A stretch of 64,000 nucleotides of DNA from CAYSQW01 sp964433135 (GTDB lineage Bacteria > Acidobacteriota > Aminicenantia > Aminicenantales > Aminicenantaceae): contig CAYSQW010000011.1 in the NCBI GenBank assembly GCA_964433135.1, positions 1 through 64,000 on the forward strand, in the 5' to 3' direction. The notes under the pieces were generated by a model, which searched no databases, was not told where the DNA came from, and saw only the letters and a list, made by a program, of their open reading frames with translations. Of this stretch, positions 51,686 through 59,337 are shown piece by piece (position 1 is the stretch's first letter; every line of letters begins with the position of its first letter). The position numbers and the translations under genes are program-made.

Positions 51686-52185
51686 CTCTTTTCTCCGGTT
51701 TCACCTCGATCCGCGCCTCCAATGCTGGTAGGCAGCGAGCCGTGGCCCACCGCGGCATGACAGTGGACGCAGCTTATGGTATCCGGATCGGTTAAATCCC
51801 GCATGAAAATTTCATCCACCATGTCATCATGACAATCGATACAGTTGCGCTGCAGGACCTTTAGGTTCTTTTCCTTGATCATGATGGGTTCATGAAAATT
51901 CTGCATCGTGAACGCCTTGGAGTGGTTCCATCCGTTTTCCGCTTTCGCTATGTATTTGCCCACAAAGCCGTGCGGCAGGTGGCAGTCGATGCAGGTCGCG
52001 ACCGCGTGATGGCCGGATTTTTGCCACGAGTCATATTGGGGCGTCATGATGTGGCAGTTGGCGCAGGCTCGAGGGTTGGTGCTGAAATAGGACAGTCCTT
52101 CGGCATATTCGAAGGTGAAGACACCGGTACCGATGAGCAGTCCAAGCAGGATGGCGATTGTCAAACTTCTCCGGTCCTGTTTCAT
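51682..52185 (-). CDS. nrfH: Cytochrome c nitrite reductase small subunit (quinol dehydrogenase)
   Basis: Membrane-anchored tetraheme NapC/NirT-type protein that passes electrons from the quinol pool to NrfA. One N-terminal helix (LTIAILLGLLIGTGVFTFEY) and four CxxCH sites at 41, 65, 115 and 139. RACANCHIMTPQYDSW has the Met ligand region typical of the first heme. At 167 aa the length is usual. Ribosome site GGGGAGGG. It is the first gene of nrfHA. A minus-strand TTGACA (52314-52309) with CATAAG 16 nt on is a possible promoter. Confidence 0.95.
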   Translation of the reverse strand: MKQDRRSLTIAILLGLLIGTGVFTFEYAEGLSYFSTNPRACANCHIMTPQYDSWQKSGHHAVATCIDCHLPHGFVGKYIAKAENGWNHSKAFTMQNFHEPIMIKEKNLKVLQRNCIDCHDDMVDEIFMRDLTDPDTISCVHCHAAVGHGSLPTSIGGADRGETGEKR

Positions 52186-52866
52186 TACCCTCCCCGAGAT
52201 CGTTTTTTTTTACGGAGATTGCATAATGTGATCGAAGTCCGATTGTTCCGATTTTGTAATTGTTATAAATCCCTGCCAATTTAATGCTTATGCCCCCGTT
52301 AATATATCTGTCAAGAAGACTATCACACCTGAAATATAAAGGTCAACGATTCCACCGGAGGCGAGGCCGGAACACGATCGTGGCGGGAGAGCCGAGTCTG
52401 GAAGATTTGATCTCATGGAACGATTTAGTACGCGTGTCGGTTTTCCCGATCTAGAAATAAATTGAATATTCAATAGGAGTAATGAGGCGATTTCTACAAT
52501 TTTCAAGACAAAAAGAATAAAAGTTAGGGCCGTTTGAATTTTCATATCGCTGCCTTGTTTGCTGTTGTCGGCGATATTTTTAATAGATAGTTTCAATCAC
52601 TGTTCATCGGGATTGGATACACTGTTCGTGGGGATTCCATATGAAACTTCGAATATCGATATCGCATTCGTGTTTTTATCGGCGATAACGGCTTCAATAT
52701 TCATCTTCCGGAGGGGACAAGGTCGTCATTAATTGTGGGATCGCTTGGTGAAAATCTCGATGTCTCCGAGAGCCCCGCGGCAGCTCCATCTTCCCGTACT
52801 TATGCCCCCTGATTGACAACTCCATGAGAGTCGTTTTAATATTCGCTGAAGCGAGGAGGGTGAAAG
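52186..52866. other. Long gene-poor intergenic region
   Basis: Holds the divergent nrfHA promoter (near 52286-52314 on the minus strand) and a promoter for the HEAT gene: TTGACA 52813-52818, then TAATAT 52837-52842. No convincing coding frame. A minus-strand 102-codon frame (52288-52596) has one hydrophobic helix but no ribosome site. Confidence 0.45.
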
Positions 52867-53170
52867 ATGGCCGTAAGCTCCGTCGAAGTGGAGAATCTCA
52901 AACAAAAAAACAAAGTGCGCAAGCTGATAAAAATCCTCGGCGATCCGAGGCATGAGATCCGCGCATCCGCGGCCCGCGCCCTGGGTGAAATAGGCGATGT
53001 CCCGCGGCAAGATGACGGCTGCTCCACAGGAGATCATGCAGGCAAAGCGTGCGGCTGATTGGGAAGAGGGGAAAATCCGCCTTCTATCGTGGACGGCCAA
53101 TGAAAACATCCAGGCCGCGTCTCGGGAAGCGCTGGAACAGCTCGGGATCGAAAGAAAAGGAGTGCTTTAA
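52867..53170 (+). pseudogene. HEAT-repeat protein, frameshifted
   Basis: A good promoter and ribosome site (AGGAGGG) lead to ATG 52867 and one HEAT repeat (NKVRKLIKILGDPRHEIRAS, AARALGEIGD). That frame soon turns to non-HEAT residues. The +1 frame from 52997 encodes a second HEAT-like repeat (IRLLSWTANENIQAASREAL, EQLGIERK) and stops at 53170. One indel near 52990-53000 would join them into a single protein of about 100 aa. HEAT repeats are protein-protein scaffolds. The 3' end touches the truncated SnoaL gene and lies 70 nt from an assembly gap. Confidence 0.55.
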
Positions 53171-53481
53171 TCCATCGTCACATATTGGTCATTACCCGGC
53201 CATACCTGATGTGTATGCAGAGCGACCAAGTCTCCTTCAGCCNNNNNNNNNNGGTGGAGTGGTGCGACAGCATCGAGGAACTCGGCTGGTTCTCCTTCAG
53301 CCACGGTGCGGACAAAACGGATGCTCTTTTCCGGGTATTCCTCGTTCATTTTAGTGAAGTATTCAATAAATGCCGCTTTTCCATCACCGACGAGAGGATT
53401 ATGCTGGATGTAATCTTCACCACCATATTTTTCTACAGCTTCCATGGGATTCCCCATGTAAGCGGTTTTGTAAAATTCCAT
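53167..53481 (-). pseudogene. SnoaL/NTF2-like protein, interrupted by the assembly gap and truncated
   Basis: NTF2-fold protein resembling SnoaL-like polyketide-cyclase relatives. EAVEKYGGEDYIQHNPLVGD and GKAAFIEYFTKMNEEYPEKS match the family. The frame then crosses ten N. Joining the two copies of TCTCCTTCAGCC (53231-53242 and 53291-53302) restores a family-like RTVAEGDLVALHTHQVWPG. Even then the protein stops at VTMD, about 30-40 residues short of the usual end (IDIFRxD...EHWD). The stop overlaps that of the convergent HEAT frame. Function unknown. Confidence 0.65.
53243..53252. other. Assembly gap (10 N)
   Basis: Ten undetermined bases. A 12-bp sequence ending right before the gap recurs 38 nt after it, so the contigs probably overlap there and the intervening bases are a contig-end artefact. 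Confidence 0.95.
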
Positions 53482-53677
53482 GGCATTCTTTTTATTCTCC
53501 TGTCAATCAACGGATATTTTTCATGCCTCCGCTTTAAAAATTCACACCGGCTGTTTTACCTGCCGTCGTATTGCGCCGCCTTCATCATTTAAGATATACG
53601 TGAGACGACAACCATCGGGTTGAGTTTTTTTCAGCAAGATGGCTCCGATTCCTCTGAACGCAAAAAGCTGTTTACAC

Positions 53678-54862
53678 TCAAGTTTCAGCAAATATTTTTC
53701 CGAAGGCAATACACTTTTCCATCCCGTCATCATCCGGATTCCAATTCACTTTGAGAACGTCATCCGCCATCTCAAATCCGGATGCTTCCAAACTATCGGA
53801 AATGATTTTAGTCGATTCTCCGCTCCATCCGTAGCACCCGAATGCGGCAGCTTTCTTTTTTCTGAATTTCAAGCCTTTTATCATCTCAAGAATAGCCGCT
53901 ACGGATGTCAGAATGCCTTTGTTGACTGTCGGAGATCCTACAATAACGGCCTTGGATTTGAATATTTCCGTAATCACATCATTTTTGTTTCTTTTTTCGA
54001 GATGATAAAGCCTGACATCAACATCTTTGTCGGCTTCCCTGATCCCTTTGGCAATGCTTTCGGCCACTATTCGTGTGCCGTTCCACATGGTGTCATATAT
54101 GATTGTAATCTGATTTTCCTGATAATCGTCGGCCCACTTCATGTACTTATCAATAATCTGCTCGGGGCGCTCTCTCCAAATCATTCCGTGGGAAGGACAA
54201 ATCATATCGAGCGGCAGGTTCAGCGACATGATTTCCTTTATTTTCTTCGTTACCAGCGGGCTGAACGGGGATAATATATTTGCATAGTATTTAATGCATT
54301 CCGCATAGAGTTCCGCCTGATCCACCAGGTCCGCGTACATCAGCTCGGAAGCAAAATGATGCCCGAACGCATCGTTACTGAACAGCAGGTTGTCTCCAGT
54401 CAAATAGCAAAGCATGCTGTCGGGCCAGTGAAGCATGGGCATTTCAATAAAAACCAGTTCCTTGCTTCCCAAGCTCAGCGTATCACCGGTCTTTACCACG
54501 TTGAAATTCCAGTCCTGATGATATTGTCCTTTAAAGGATTTAAGGCCGTTTTTTGTACAATATATGGGTGTTTCGGGGATGTGGCGTATGAGTTCCGGCA
54601 GCGCGCCGCTGTGGTCGGGCTCCGCGTGATTCGCGATGATATAGTCGATCTTGCTCAGATCGGTCTCCTTTGCGAGATTCTTCACGAACTCTTTTGAATA
54701 GGGTCCCCATACGGTGTCGATCAGGGCCGTCTTCTCTTCTTTGATCAGATATGAATTGTAAGTCGATCCGCGGTGCGTCGAGTATTCATAACCATGAAAG
54801 CTTTCGAGTTCCCAGTCGATTTTTCCGACCCAGTGTACGTTATTTTTAATGGTGAAGCTCAT
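53678..54862 (-). CDS. Flavodiiron protein (A-type, FprA/Roo-like)
   Basis: Reduces oxygen to water and/or nitric oxide to nitrous oxide in the cytoplasm. The metallo-beta-lactamase domain (1-250) has the full diiron set: His79, Glu81, Asp83 and His84 in NHAEPDHSG, His145 in MLHWPDS, Asp164 in FSNDAFG and His225 in CPSHG. The C-terminal flavodoxin domain starts ITIIYDTMWNGTRIVAESIA and holds GSPTVNKGIL and GCYGWSGEST for FMN. At 394 aa it has no rubredoxin or flavin reductase extension (class A). Ribosome site GGGAGGTGG. The cupin gene lies 41 nt upstream on the same strand, so they may be cotranscribed. Confidence 0.95.
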   Translation of the reverse strand: MSFTIKNNVHWVGKIDWELESFHGYEYSTHRGSTYNSYLIKEEKTALIDTVWGPYSKEFVKNLAKETDLSKIDYIIANHAEPDHSGALPELIRHIPETPIYCTKNGLKSFKGQYHQDWNFNVVKTGDTLSLGSKELVFIEMPMLHWPDSMLCYLTGDNLLFSNDAFGHHFASELMYADLVDQAELYAECIKYYANILSPFSPLVTKKIKEIMSLNLPLDMICPSHGMIWRERPEQIIDKYMKWADDYQENQITIIYDTMWNGTRIVAESIAKGIREADKDVDVRLYHLEKRNKNDVITEIFKSKAVIVGSPTVNKGILTSVAAILEMIKGLKFRKKKAAAFGCYGWSGESTKIISDSLEASGFEMADDVLKVNWNPDDDGMEKCIAFGKIFAET

Positions 54863-54903
54863 CTTGCCACCTCCCGAAATAAGTTTAAAGCATAATGGAA
54901 AGA

Positions 54904-55221
54904 TTATGATCTGATCATGGTCAGCATCATCTTGAATCTCTTGACTGCCTTGAGAGAATGAGGCCTATTAACCGGTAAAATGATCATTTCCCCCGTTTTT
55001 AAATTATGCGGTTTTCCGGAGATCATAATTTCCACTTCGCCGTCCAAAATACAAACCAAAGCATCAAACGGCGCCGTATGTTCACTCAATCCCTGTCCTT
55101 GATCAAAAGCGAATAATGTCACGGTACCGGTCTCTTTTTTAATTAAAGTTTTACTCACAACGGATCCATCCTGATAGCTCACCTGATCATTTAATGAGCT
55201 TACTTTCGGTTCGGAATTCAT
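54904..55221 (-). CDS. Small cupin-domain protein
   Basis: 105-aa single cupin barrel. The first motif is GLSEHTAPFDALVCILDGEVEI (G-x5-H...E variant) and the second GEMIILPVNRPHSLKAVKRF. One His of the first motif and one of the second are kept, so metal binding is possible. Such cupins often bind small ligands or have unassigned roles next to flavodiiron or hemerythrin genes. Ribosome site AAAAGGAAG. It is upstream of the flavodiiron gene on the same strand. Confidence 0.85.
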   Translation of the reverse strand: MNSEPKVSSLNDQVSYQDGSVVSKTLIKKETGTVTLFAFDQGQGLSEHTAPFDALVCILDGEVEIMISGKPHNLKTGEMIILPVNRPHSLKAVKRFKMMLTMIRS

Positions 55222-55501
55222 TTTTTCTTCCTTTTGAAAAAATCAAGTTATGGGTTCAACTCGTTTAAGGGGTGCGGCATTTATTCTGCGATTGATTTGC
55301 CGGCTGAATTTATCGATTTTGATGTCTCCCATTCTATCATACTGATTTGTACAAGCGATATTAAACAGGAGTGAAAACGGTCTTTTTCTTCTACTTCTCT
55401 TCCCAGCAGGCTGAATATGCCGTTTCTTTTGCGTTATACGTATCTATTATTCTTAATATGGGAATGAAATCAAGAGTTCTTTTAAATGCTCTCTGGATTT
55501 C

Positions 55502-55779
55502 ATGAAAATGAATTTTAAGATATGCAGGGGATGTTATGTCTGCGTTAAATACGGTGAAGAAAAGTGTCCCATAAAAGATGAAAGGATGATCCCTCTCTCG
55601 ATATGTTGGTCCCCTTCGGCATTTTTAAATATGTGTCGGAAGTAGATAAAGAAAATATGAAGGCGGACGATGAATATTATAAGGACAAGAAAGACTATTA
55701 CTATGAAGTTAAGCTTCCCTTTCACAAAAGGATTATTGCAAAAAGGGTCGTGAAGAAAATAACGGATGGATTCGATTAA
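55502..55779 (+). pseudogene. Small Cys-rich protein, frameshifted
   Basis: ATG 55502 opens KMNFKICRGCYVCVKYGEEK, then CPIKDER, a CxxCxxC...C stretch like a zinc or Fe-S knuckle. That frame ends at TAG after MCRK. The neighbouring frame continues with protein-like sequence (DDPSLDMLVPFGIFKYVSEV, ...YYYEVKLPFHKRIIAKRVVK) to TAA at 55777-55779. One indel near 55580-55590 would give one protein of about 91 aa. The family was not recognised. The opposite-strand frame here is a shadow. Confidence 0.5.
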
Positions 55780-55967
55780 AAGCAATATGTACAGCCTGCA
55801 ATAGATTTATCAAACATATCAGCGCGCCGCATTCGGAACGGATATGATCTCATCCGCTGCGGGGATTTCACCTTTCCTGTATTGGAAAATCCATGAATCC
55901 AGCTTATCTATTTGAAAATATGTTTGCCCCTTTATGGGAATTCCATATAATACGGATGTGATCTTTC

Positions 55968-57149
55968 ATGATAGAACCATCTGATAAGGACAATCTTCAA
56001 AATCGCGACGAAGAAGCGGTCTACCGGGATCTGGCCCGTTTTCTGGATCGCCTGCCCGGCGGTTACCCCTCCACGCCGAACGGTGTGGAGCTGCGTATTC
56101 TGCGGCGCCTTTTCAATCCGGAACAGGCCGAGCTGACCCTTCATCTCACTCTTTTGGCCGAGGAGGCCCCGGTTATTGCGCGCCGGGCCCGCCGCCCCGT
56201 CGAAGAGGTCATTCCCATGTTGGAGGAGATGACGGAACGGGGTTTGATCTACCGGATCCGCCGCGGCCGGGCGCCCCGCTACATGGCTACACAGTTTGCG
56301 ATCGGAATTTGGGAGTTCAATGTCGACCGCCTGACGCCGGATCTGATCCGTGACGTCAATGAATACATGCCCATCCTCTTCGATCTCGAGCAGTGGCGGA
56401 AATCCCCCCAGCTTCGTACGGTGCCGGTCGGGCAAAGCATCGATGCCGATCTTCAGGTCTGGCCGTATGAGAACGCGGTTGAACTTCTAAAAGCCCACAA
56501 CCGCTTTCTGGAAGCTCCCTGCATTTGCCGGCAGGAGCGGCGGATGATGGGCGAGGGGTGCGACAAGCCGGAAGGATTGTGTCTGGTCCTGGGAAACGGC
56601 GTCGATTATTACAAAAGCCGCGGAATCGGGCGTGAGATCGACCGGGACGAGGCCGTTCGCCTGCTGAAGATCGCGGATGAGAACGGCCTTGTACTACAGC
56701 CCAGTTACTCCAAAAAGATCGCCAACATCTGCTGCTGCTGTTCCTGCTGCTGCCAGGTGCTCAAGAATTTTCGGCGGCATCCCCGACCGGCTGAGATGGT
56801 CGCCGCGCCGTTTCGGGTGAAAGCCGCACCGGAGCACTGTGTTGGATGCGGAGCCTGCATCCCCCGCTGTCCGATGGAGGCGCTTTCCCTTCATGACGGC
56901 GCTGCGGTGGCGGATCTCGGTCGATGTATCGGATGCGGGCTGTGCGTGAGCGTTTGCCCCACGGAAGCGCTGTCTCTGGAGCGTCGGCCGAATCGGAACA
57001 AGGTCGAAATCCCGGAAAATCTGACTCAGGCCTATATCCAACGGGGCCGAACGAGGGGGAGCATGAAGCCGCTTCAGCTTCTGGGCATGTGGCTTCGATC
57101 CCGCGTGGACCGGCTGCTGGCCGGTTTGGCACGCTTCTCCTCCCGTTGA
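55968..57149 (+). CDS. Winged-helix 4Fe-4S protein with CCCCSCCC cluster
   Basis: 393 aa. The N-terminal half contains a winged-helix-like region (VIARRARRPVEEVIPMLEEM, TERGLIYRIRRGRAPRYMAT). A Cys region follows: APCICRQERRMMGEGC (185-198), then NICCCCSCCCQVL with Cys255-258 and 260-262, then two ferredoxin motifs, CVGCGACIPRCP (291) and CIGCGLCVSVCP (320). Proteins of this plan occur in anaerobic Deltaproteobacteria and relatives, but I know of no assigned function. It could be a redox-linked regulator or an electron carrier. Monocistronic, with a weak ribosome site. Confidence 0.75.
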   Translation: MIEPSDKDNLQNRDEEAVYRDLARFLDRLPGGYPSTPNGVELRILRRLFNPEQAELTLHLTLLAEEAPVIARRARRPVEEVIPMLEEMTERGLIYRIRRGRAPRYMATQFAIGIWEFNVDRLTPDLIRDVNEYMPILFDLEQWRKSPQLRTVPVGQSIDADLQVWPYENAVELLKAHNRFLEAPCICRQERRMMGEGCDKPEGLCLVLGNGVDYYKSRGIGREIDRDEAVRLLKIADENGLVLQPSYSKKIANICCCCSCCCQVLKNFRRHPRPAEMVAAPFRVKAAPEHCVGCGACIPRCPMEALSLHDGAAVADLGRCIGCGLCVSVCPTEALSLERRPNRNKVEIPENLTQAYIQRGRTRGSMKPLQLLGMWLRSRVDRLLAGLARFSSR

Positions 57150-57207
57150 GCGCGATTTTTAAGAGATTAACACGAAGGCAAACCTCAGGAGATCAAGGCA
57201 AGTCCGT

Positions 57208-58944
57208 TCATTTCCGTGGCGATACCGGTCTTGCGTAGACGACCTCGCCTCCGATGACCGTCATGTCCGGCGTGATCTTCCAGATCTCCTCGGCTGGGAC
57301 GGTCATGTAATCGACGGGGATGACCACGAAATCCGCCAGCTTCCCCGCCTCGATGGAGCCCAGCGTGTCTTCCGCGAACATAGCGTAGGCGCCGCCCATG
57401 GTTGCGGCCCGCAGCGCCTCTTCCCGCGTCATCGCCTGTTCCGGGAACCATCCGCCCGGGGGATTGTTGTTCCGGTCCTGCCGGGTGACCGCGGCGTGCA
57501 GGGTGTAAAACGGGTTGAAGGGCGACACGGAATAATCCGTTCCCGTCGCGACCACGACCCCGAGATCCAGCAGGTCGCTCCAGATATAGGCGTGTTTCAG
57601 ACGCTCGGGTCCCATCCGGGCTTCCGCGAAGTTCATGTCCTCTGTGGCGTGCAGGGGCTGCATGGAGGCGACGATCCCCAGTTTGGGAATCCGGGGGATG
57701 TCTTTCGGGGTCAGCATCTGGCAGTGCTCGAGCGCGAACCGCGCTTTCTTCCCGTCGATTCCGGTGGCCTTCAGGGCGCGTTCGTAGGCGTTGATGGCGA
57801 CATGGTTCGCGCCGTCTCCGATACAGTGAATTCGCATGTTGAATCCGATCTTCAGCAGCTCGGTCGCGGATTTTGCGATCTCATCCTCGCTTCGCCGGGG
57901 CTCCCCGCGGTACCCGGGATAGTCGCTGTAATCCTCTAGGAAGAGAGCGCCTCTCGATCCCAGGGCGCCGTCGGCGAATGCCTTGACTGAGCGGACGTAG
58001 TATTTTTCGTCGTGGTTCAAGGGTTTGCCCAGCTTTTTCGCCGCCTCTTCCCGGACCATCTCGTTGATCCTGATCCTGAGCAGTCCCACTTCGTAGAGCT
58101 TGATCCGTCTTTGCACCTCGTCGTAGCTCGTCATGCTGGCGCCGTGGACTGTCGTGAGTCCAGCGGCTACGGCCAGTTGGGTTCCTTCGACGAGGTTGCG
58201 GCTGATCTCGTAATCGGACATGGGCGGCAGGGGAGGGATGAGGCGCATCAGCTCCCTCGGAGCCCTTTCGACGAATTCGCCCGTGGGTTCCCCGTTTTCG
58301 TCCTTCTTGATATGCCCGCCCTCGGGATCGGGCGTGTCGCGCGTGATGCCGGCAAGCTCCAGCGCTTTGCTGTTGGCGGCGCTGCCGTGGGTGTACCGGC
58401 TGATGTAAACGGGATTATTCGGAGCGACGGCGTCGATCAGTTCCTTGCGGAAAACCGGCGGATCCCAAACGTCCGACATCCAGCCGCTCAACACCAGCCA
58501 CCGCGGTTCGGGGCCGGGACGCATGCCTTCACCGGTGGCCAGGCAGCGTTTGATCACCTCCTGCATGCGCTCGACGGAGGCCCATTCCCCGATCTTTTCC
58601 CGAATGTCCGGTGTGCGCGGGTGCAGAATCCTCTCACCATACCGGATGTGGGTGTGGGCGTCATGCAGGCCGGGGATGACGGTTCTGCCTTTAAGGTCCA
58701 TGACGAATGTCAAAGGACCGATATAGGCCTTGGCCCCGGCATCATCGCCCACATAGATGAAGCGTCCGTCTTTGACCGCGATGGCGGAAGCCGTGGAGAA
58801 GGCCTCGTCGACGGTGTAGATGTTGCCGTTGACGTATACCCGGTCCGCTTCCTGCCCTTCCCGGGAGGCCGTCCATCCCAGCGTGAATGATAAGAAAAGC
58901 ACGAAAATACAAATGAAACCGGATGATCTTTTCAGGATGTTCAT
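57208..58944 (-). CDS. Amidohydrolase-3 (YtcJ-like), exported
   Basis: Paralogue of the 18.4-kb hydrolase, 578 aa, with a signal peptide (LKRSSGFICIFVLFLSFTLG) instead of a lipobox. The beta domain (VYVNGNIYTVDEAFSTASAI) is followed by PGLHDAHTHIRYGER, which holds the metal His pair, then HCIGDGANHVAINAYERAL and FALEHCQM. GTDYSVSPFNP carries the catalytic Asp region, and GKLADFVVIPVDYM closes the beta domain. Ribosome site AAGGAGATGCG. The substrate is unknown; this clade includes enzymes for amides and cyclic ureides. Confidence 0.88.
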   Translation of the reverse strand: MNILKRSSGFICIFVLFLSFTLGWTASREGQEADRVYVNGNIYTVDEAFSTASAIAVKDGRFIYVGDDAGAKAYIGPLTFVMDLKGRTVIPGLHDAHTHIRYGERILHPRTPDIREKIGEWASVERMQEVIKRCLATGEGMRPGPEPRWLVLSGWMSDVWDPPVFRKELIDAVAPNNPVYISRYTHGSAANSKALELAGITRDTPDPEGGHIKKDENGEPTGEFVERAPRELMRLIPPLPPMSDYEISRNLVEGTQLAVAAGLTTVHGASMTSYDEVQRRIKLYEVGLLRIRINEMVREEAAKKLGKPLNHDEKYYVRSVKAFADGALGSRGALFLEDYSDYPGYRGEPRRSEDEIAKSATELLKIGFNMRIHCIGDGANHVAINAYERALKATGIDGKKARFALEHCQMLTPKDIPRIPKLGIVASMQPLHATEDMNFAEARMGPERLKHAYIWSDLLDLGVVVATGTDYSVSPFNPFYTLHAAVTRQDRNNNPPGGWFPEQAMTREEALRAATMGGAYAMFAEDTLGSIEAGKLADFVVIPVDYMTVPAEEIWKITPDMTVIGGEVVYARPVSPRK

Positions 58945-59337
58945 CGCATCTCCTTCTTTGCGGATATCTGAAGTGGGGACGGATCTTTTTCCCGCCTGCT
59001 TGCCGGGAGTGATTTTCCCCTATCGAACAATCCCACTTCCAAAGCTGATCCCCAGGAAAAGCACTCCCGGTTCTTCAGCCGTTTCCCTTCGTCGATCAAT
59101 AAAACCTATATCATATGAAAGCCCGCTGGTCAAAAAGTCCGCCGTCTGCAATCTTCCGAAGGTGTCGGATCGGGAAGAGGCGGCGATACAAGCAGGTAGG
59201 TTTTCTTTATGCAATGATATGGATCCATTTAGATGGACGCGTATGATTTGTATGATGAAACCCGGCATCCTTTCTTTCGTCGAATGAGTCTAATAAAGGA
59301 AGGCATATCACAGATTGTCCTTGAGTTGCGAGGAGGC
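58945..59337. other. Intergenic region with a remnant-like minus-strand frame
   Basis: A minus-strand frame at 59268-59020 ends TSGLSYDIGFIDRRRETAEE and PGVLFLGISFGSGIVR, resembling the tail of a beta-rich or outer-membrane protein. It lacks a ribosome site and a recognisable N-terminus and is perhaps a decayed 3' fragment. No other gene is seen. Confidence 0.3.

Noticed and set aside
52288..52596. 102-codon minus-strand frame with one hydrophobic helix
   Set aside because: No ribosome site, no family resemblance, and it lies over the nrfHA promoter region.
55534..55785. Minus-strand hydrophobic frame opposite the Cys-rich gene
   Set aside because: It is the complement of Lys/Tyr-rich coding sequence, which gives Phe/Ile/Val-rich artefacts.
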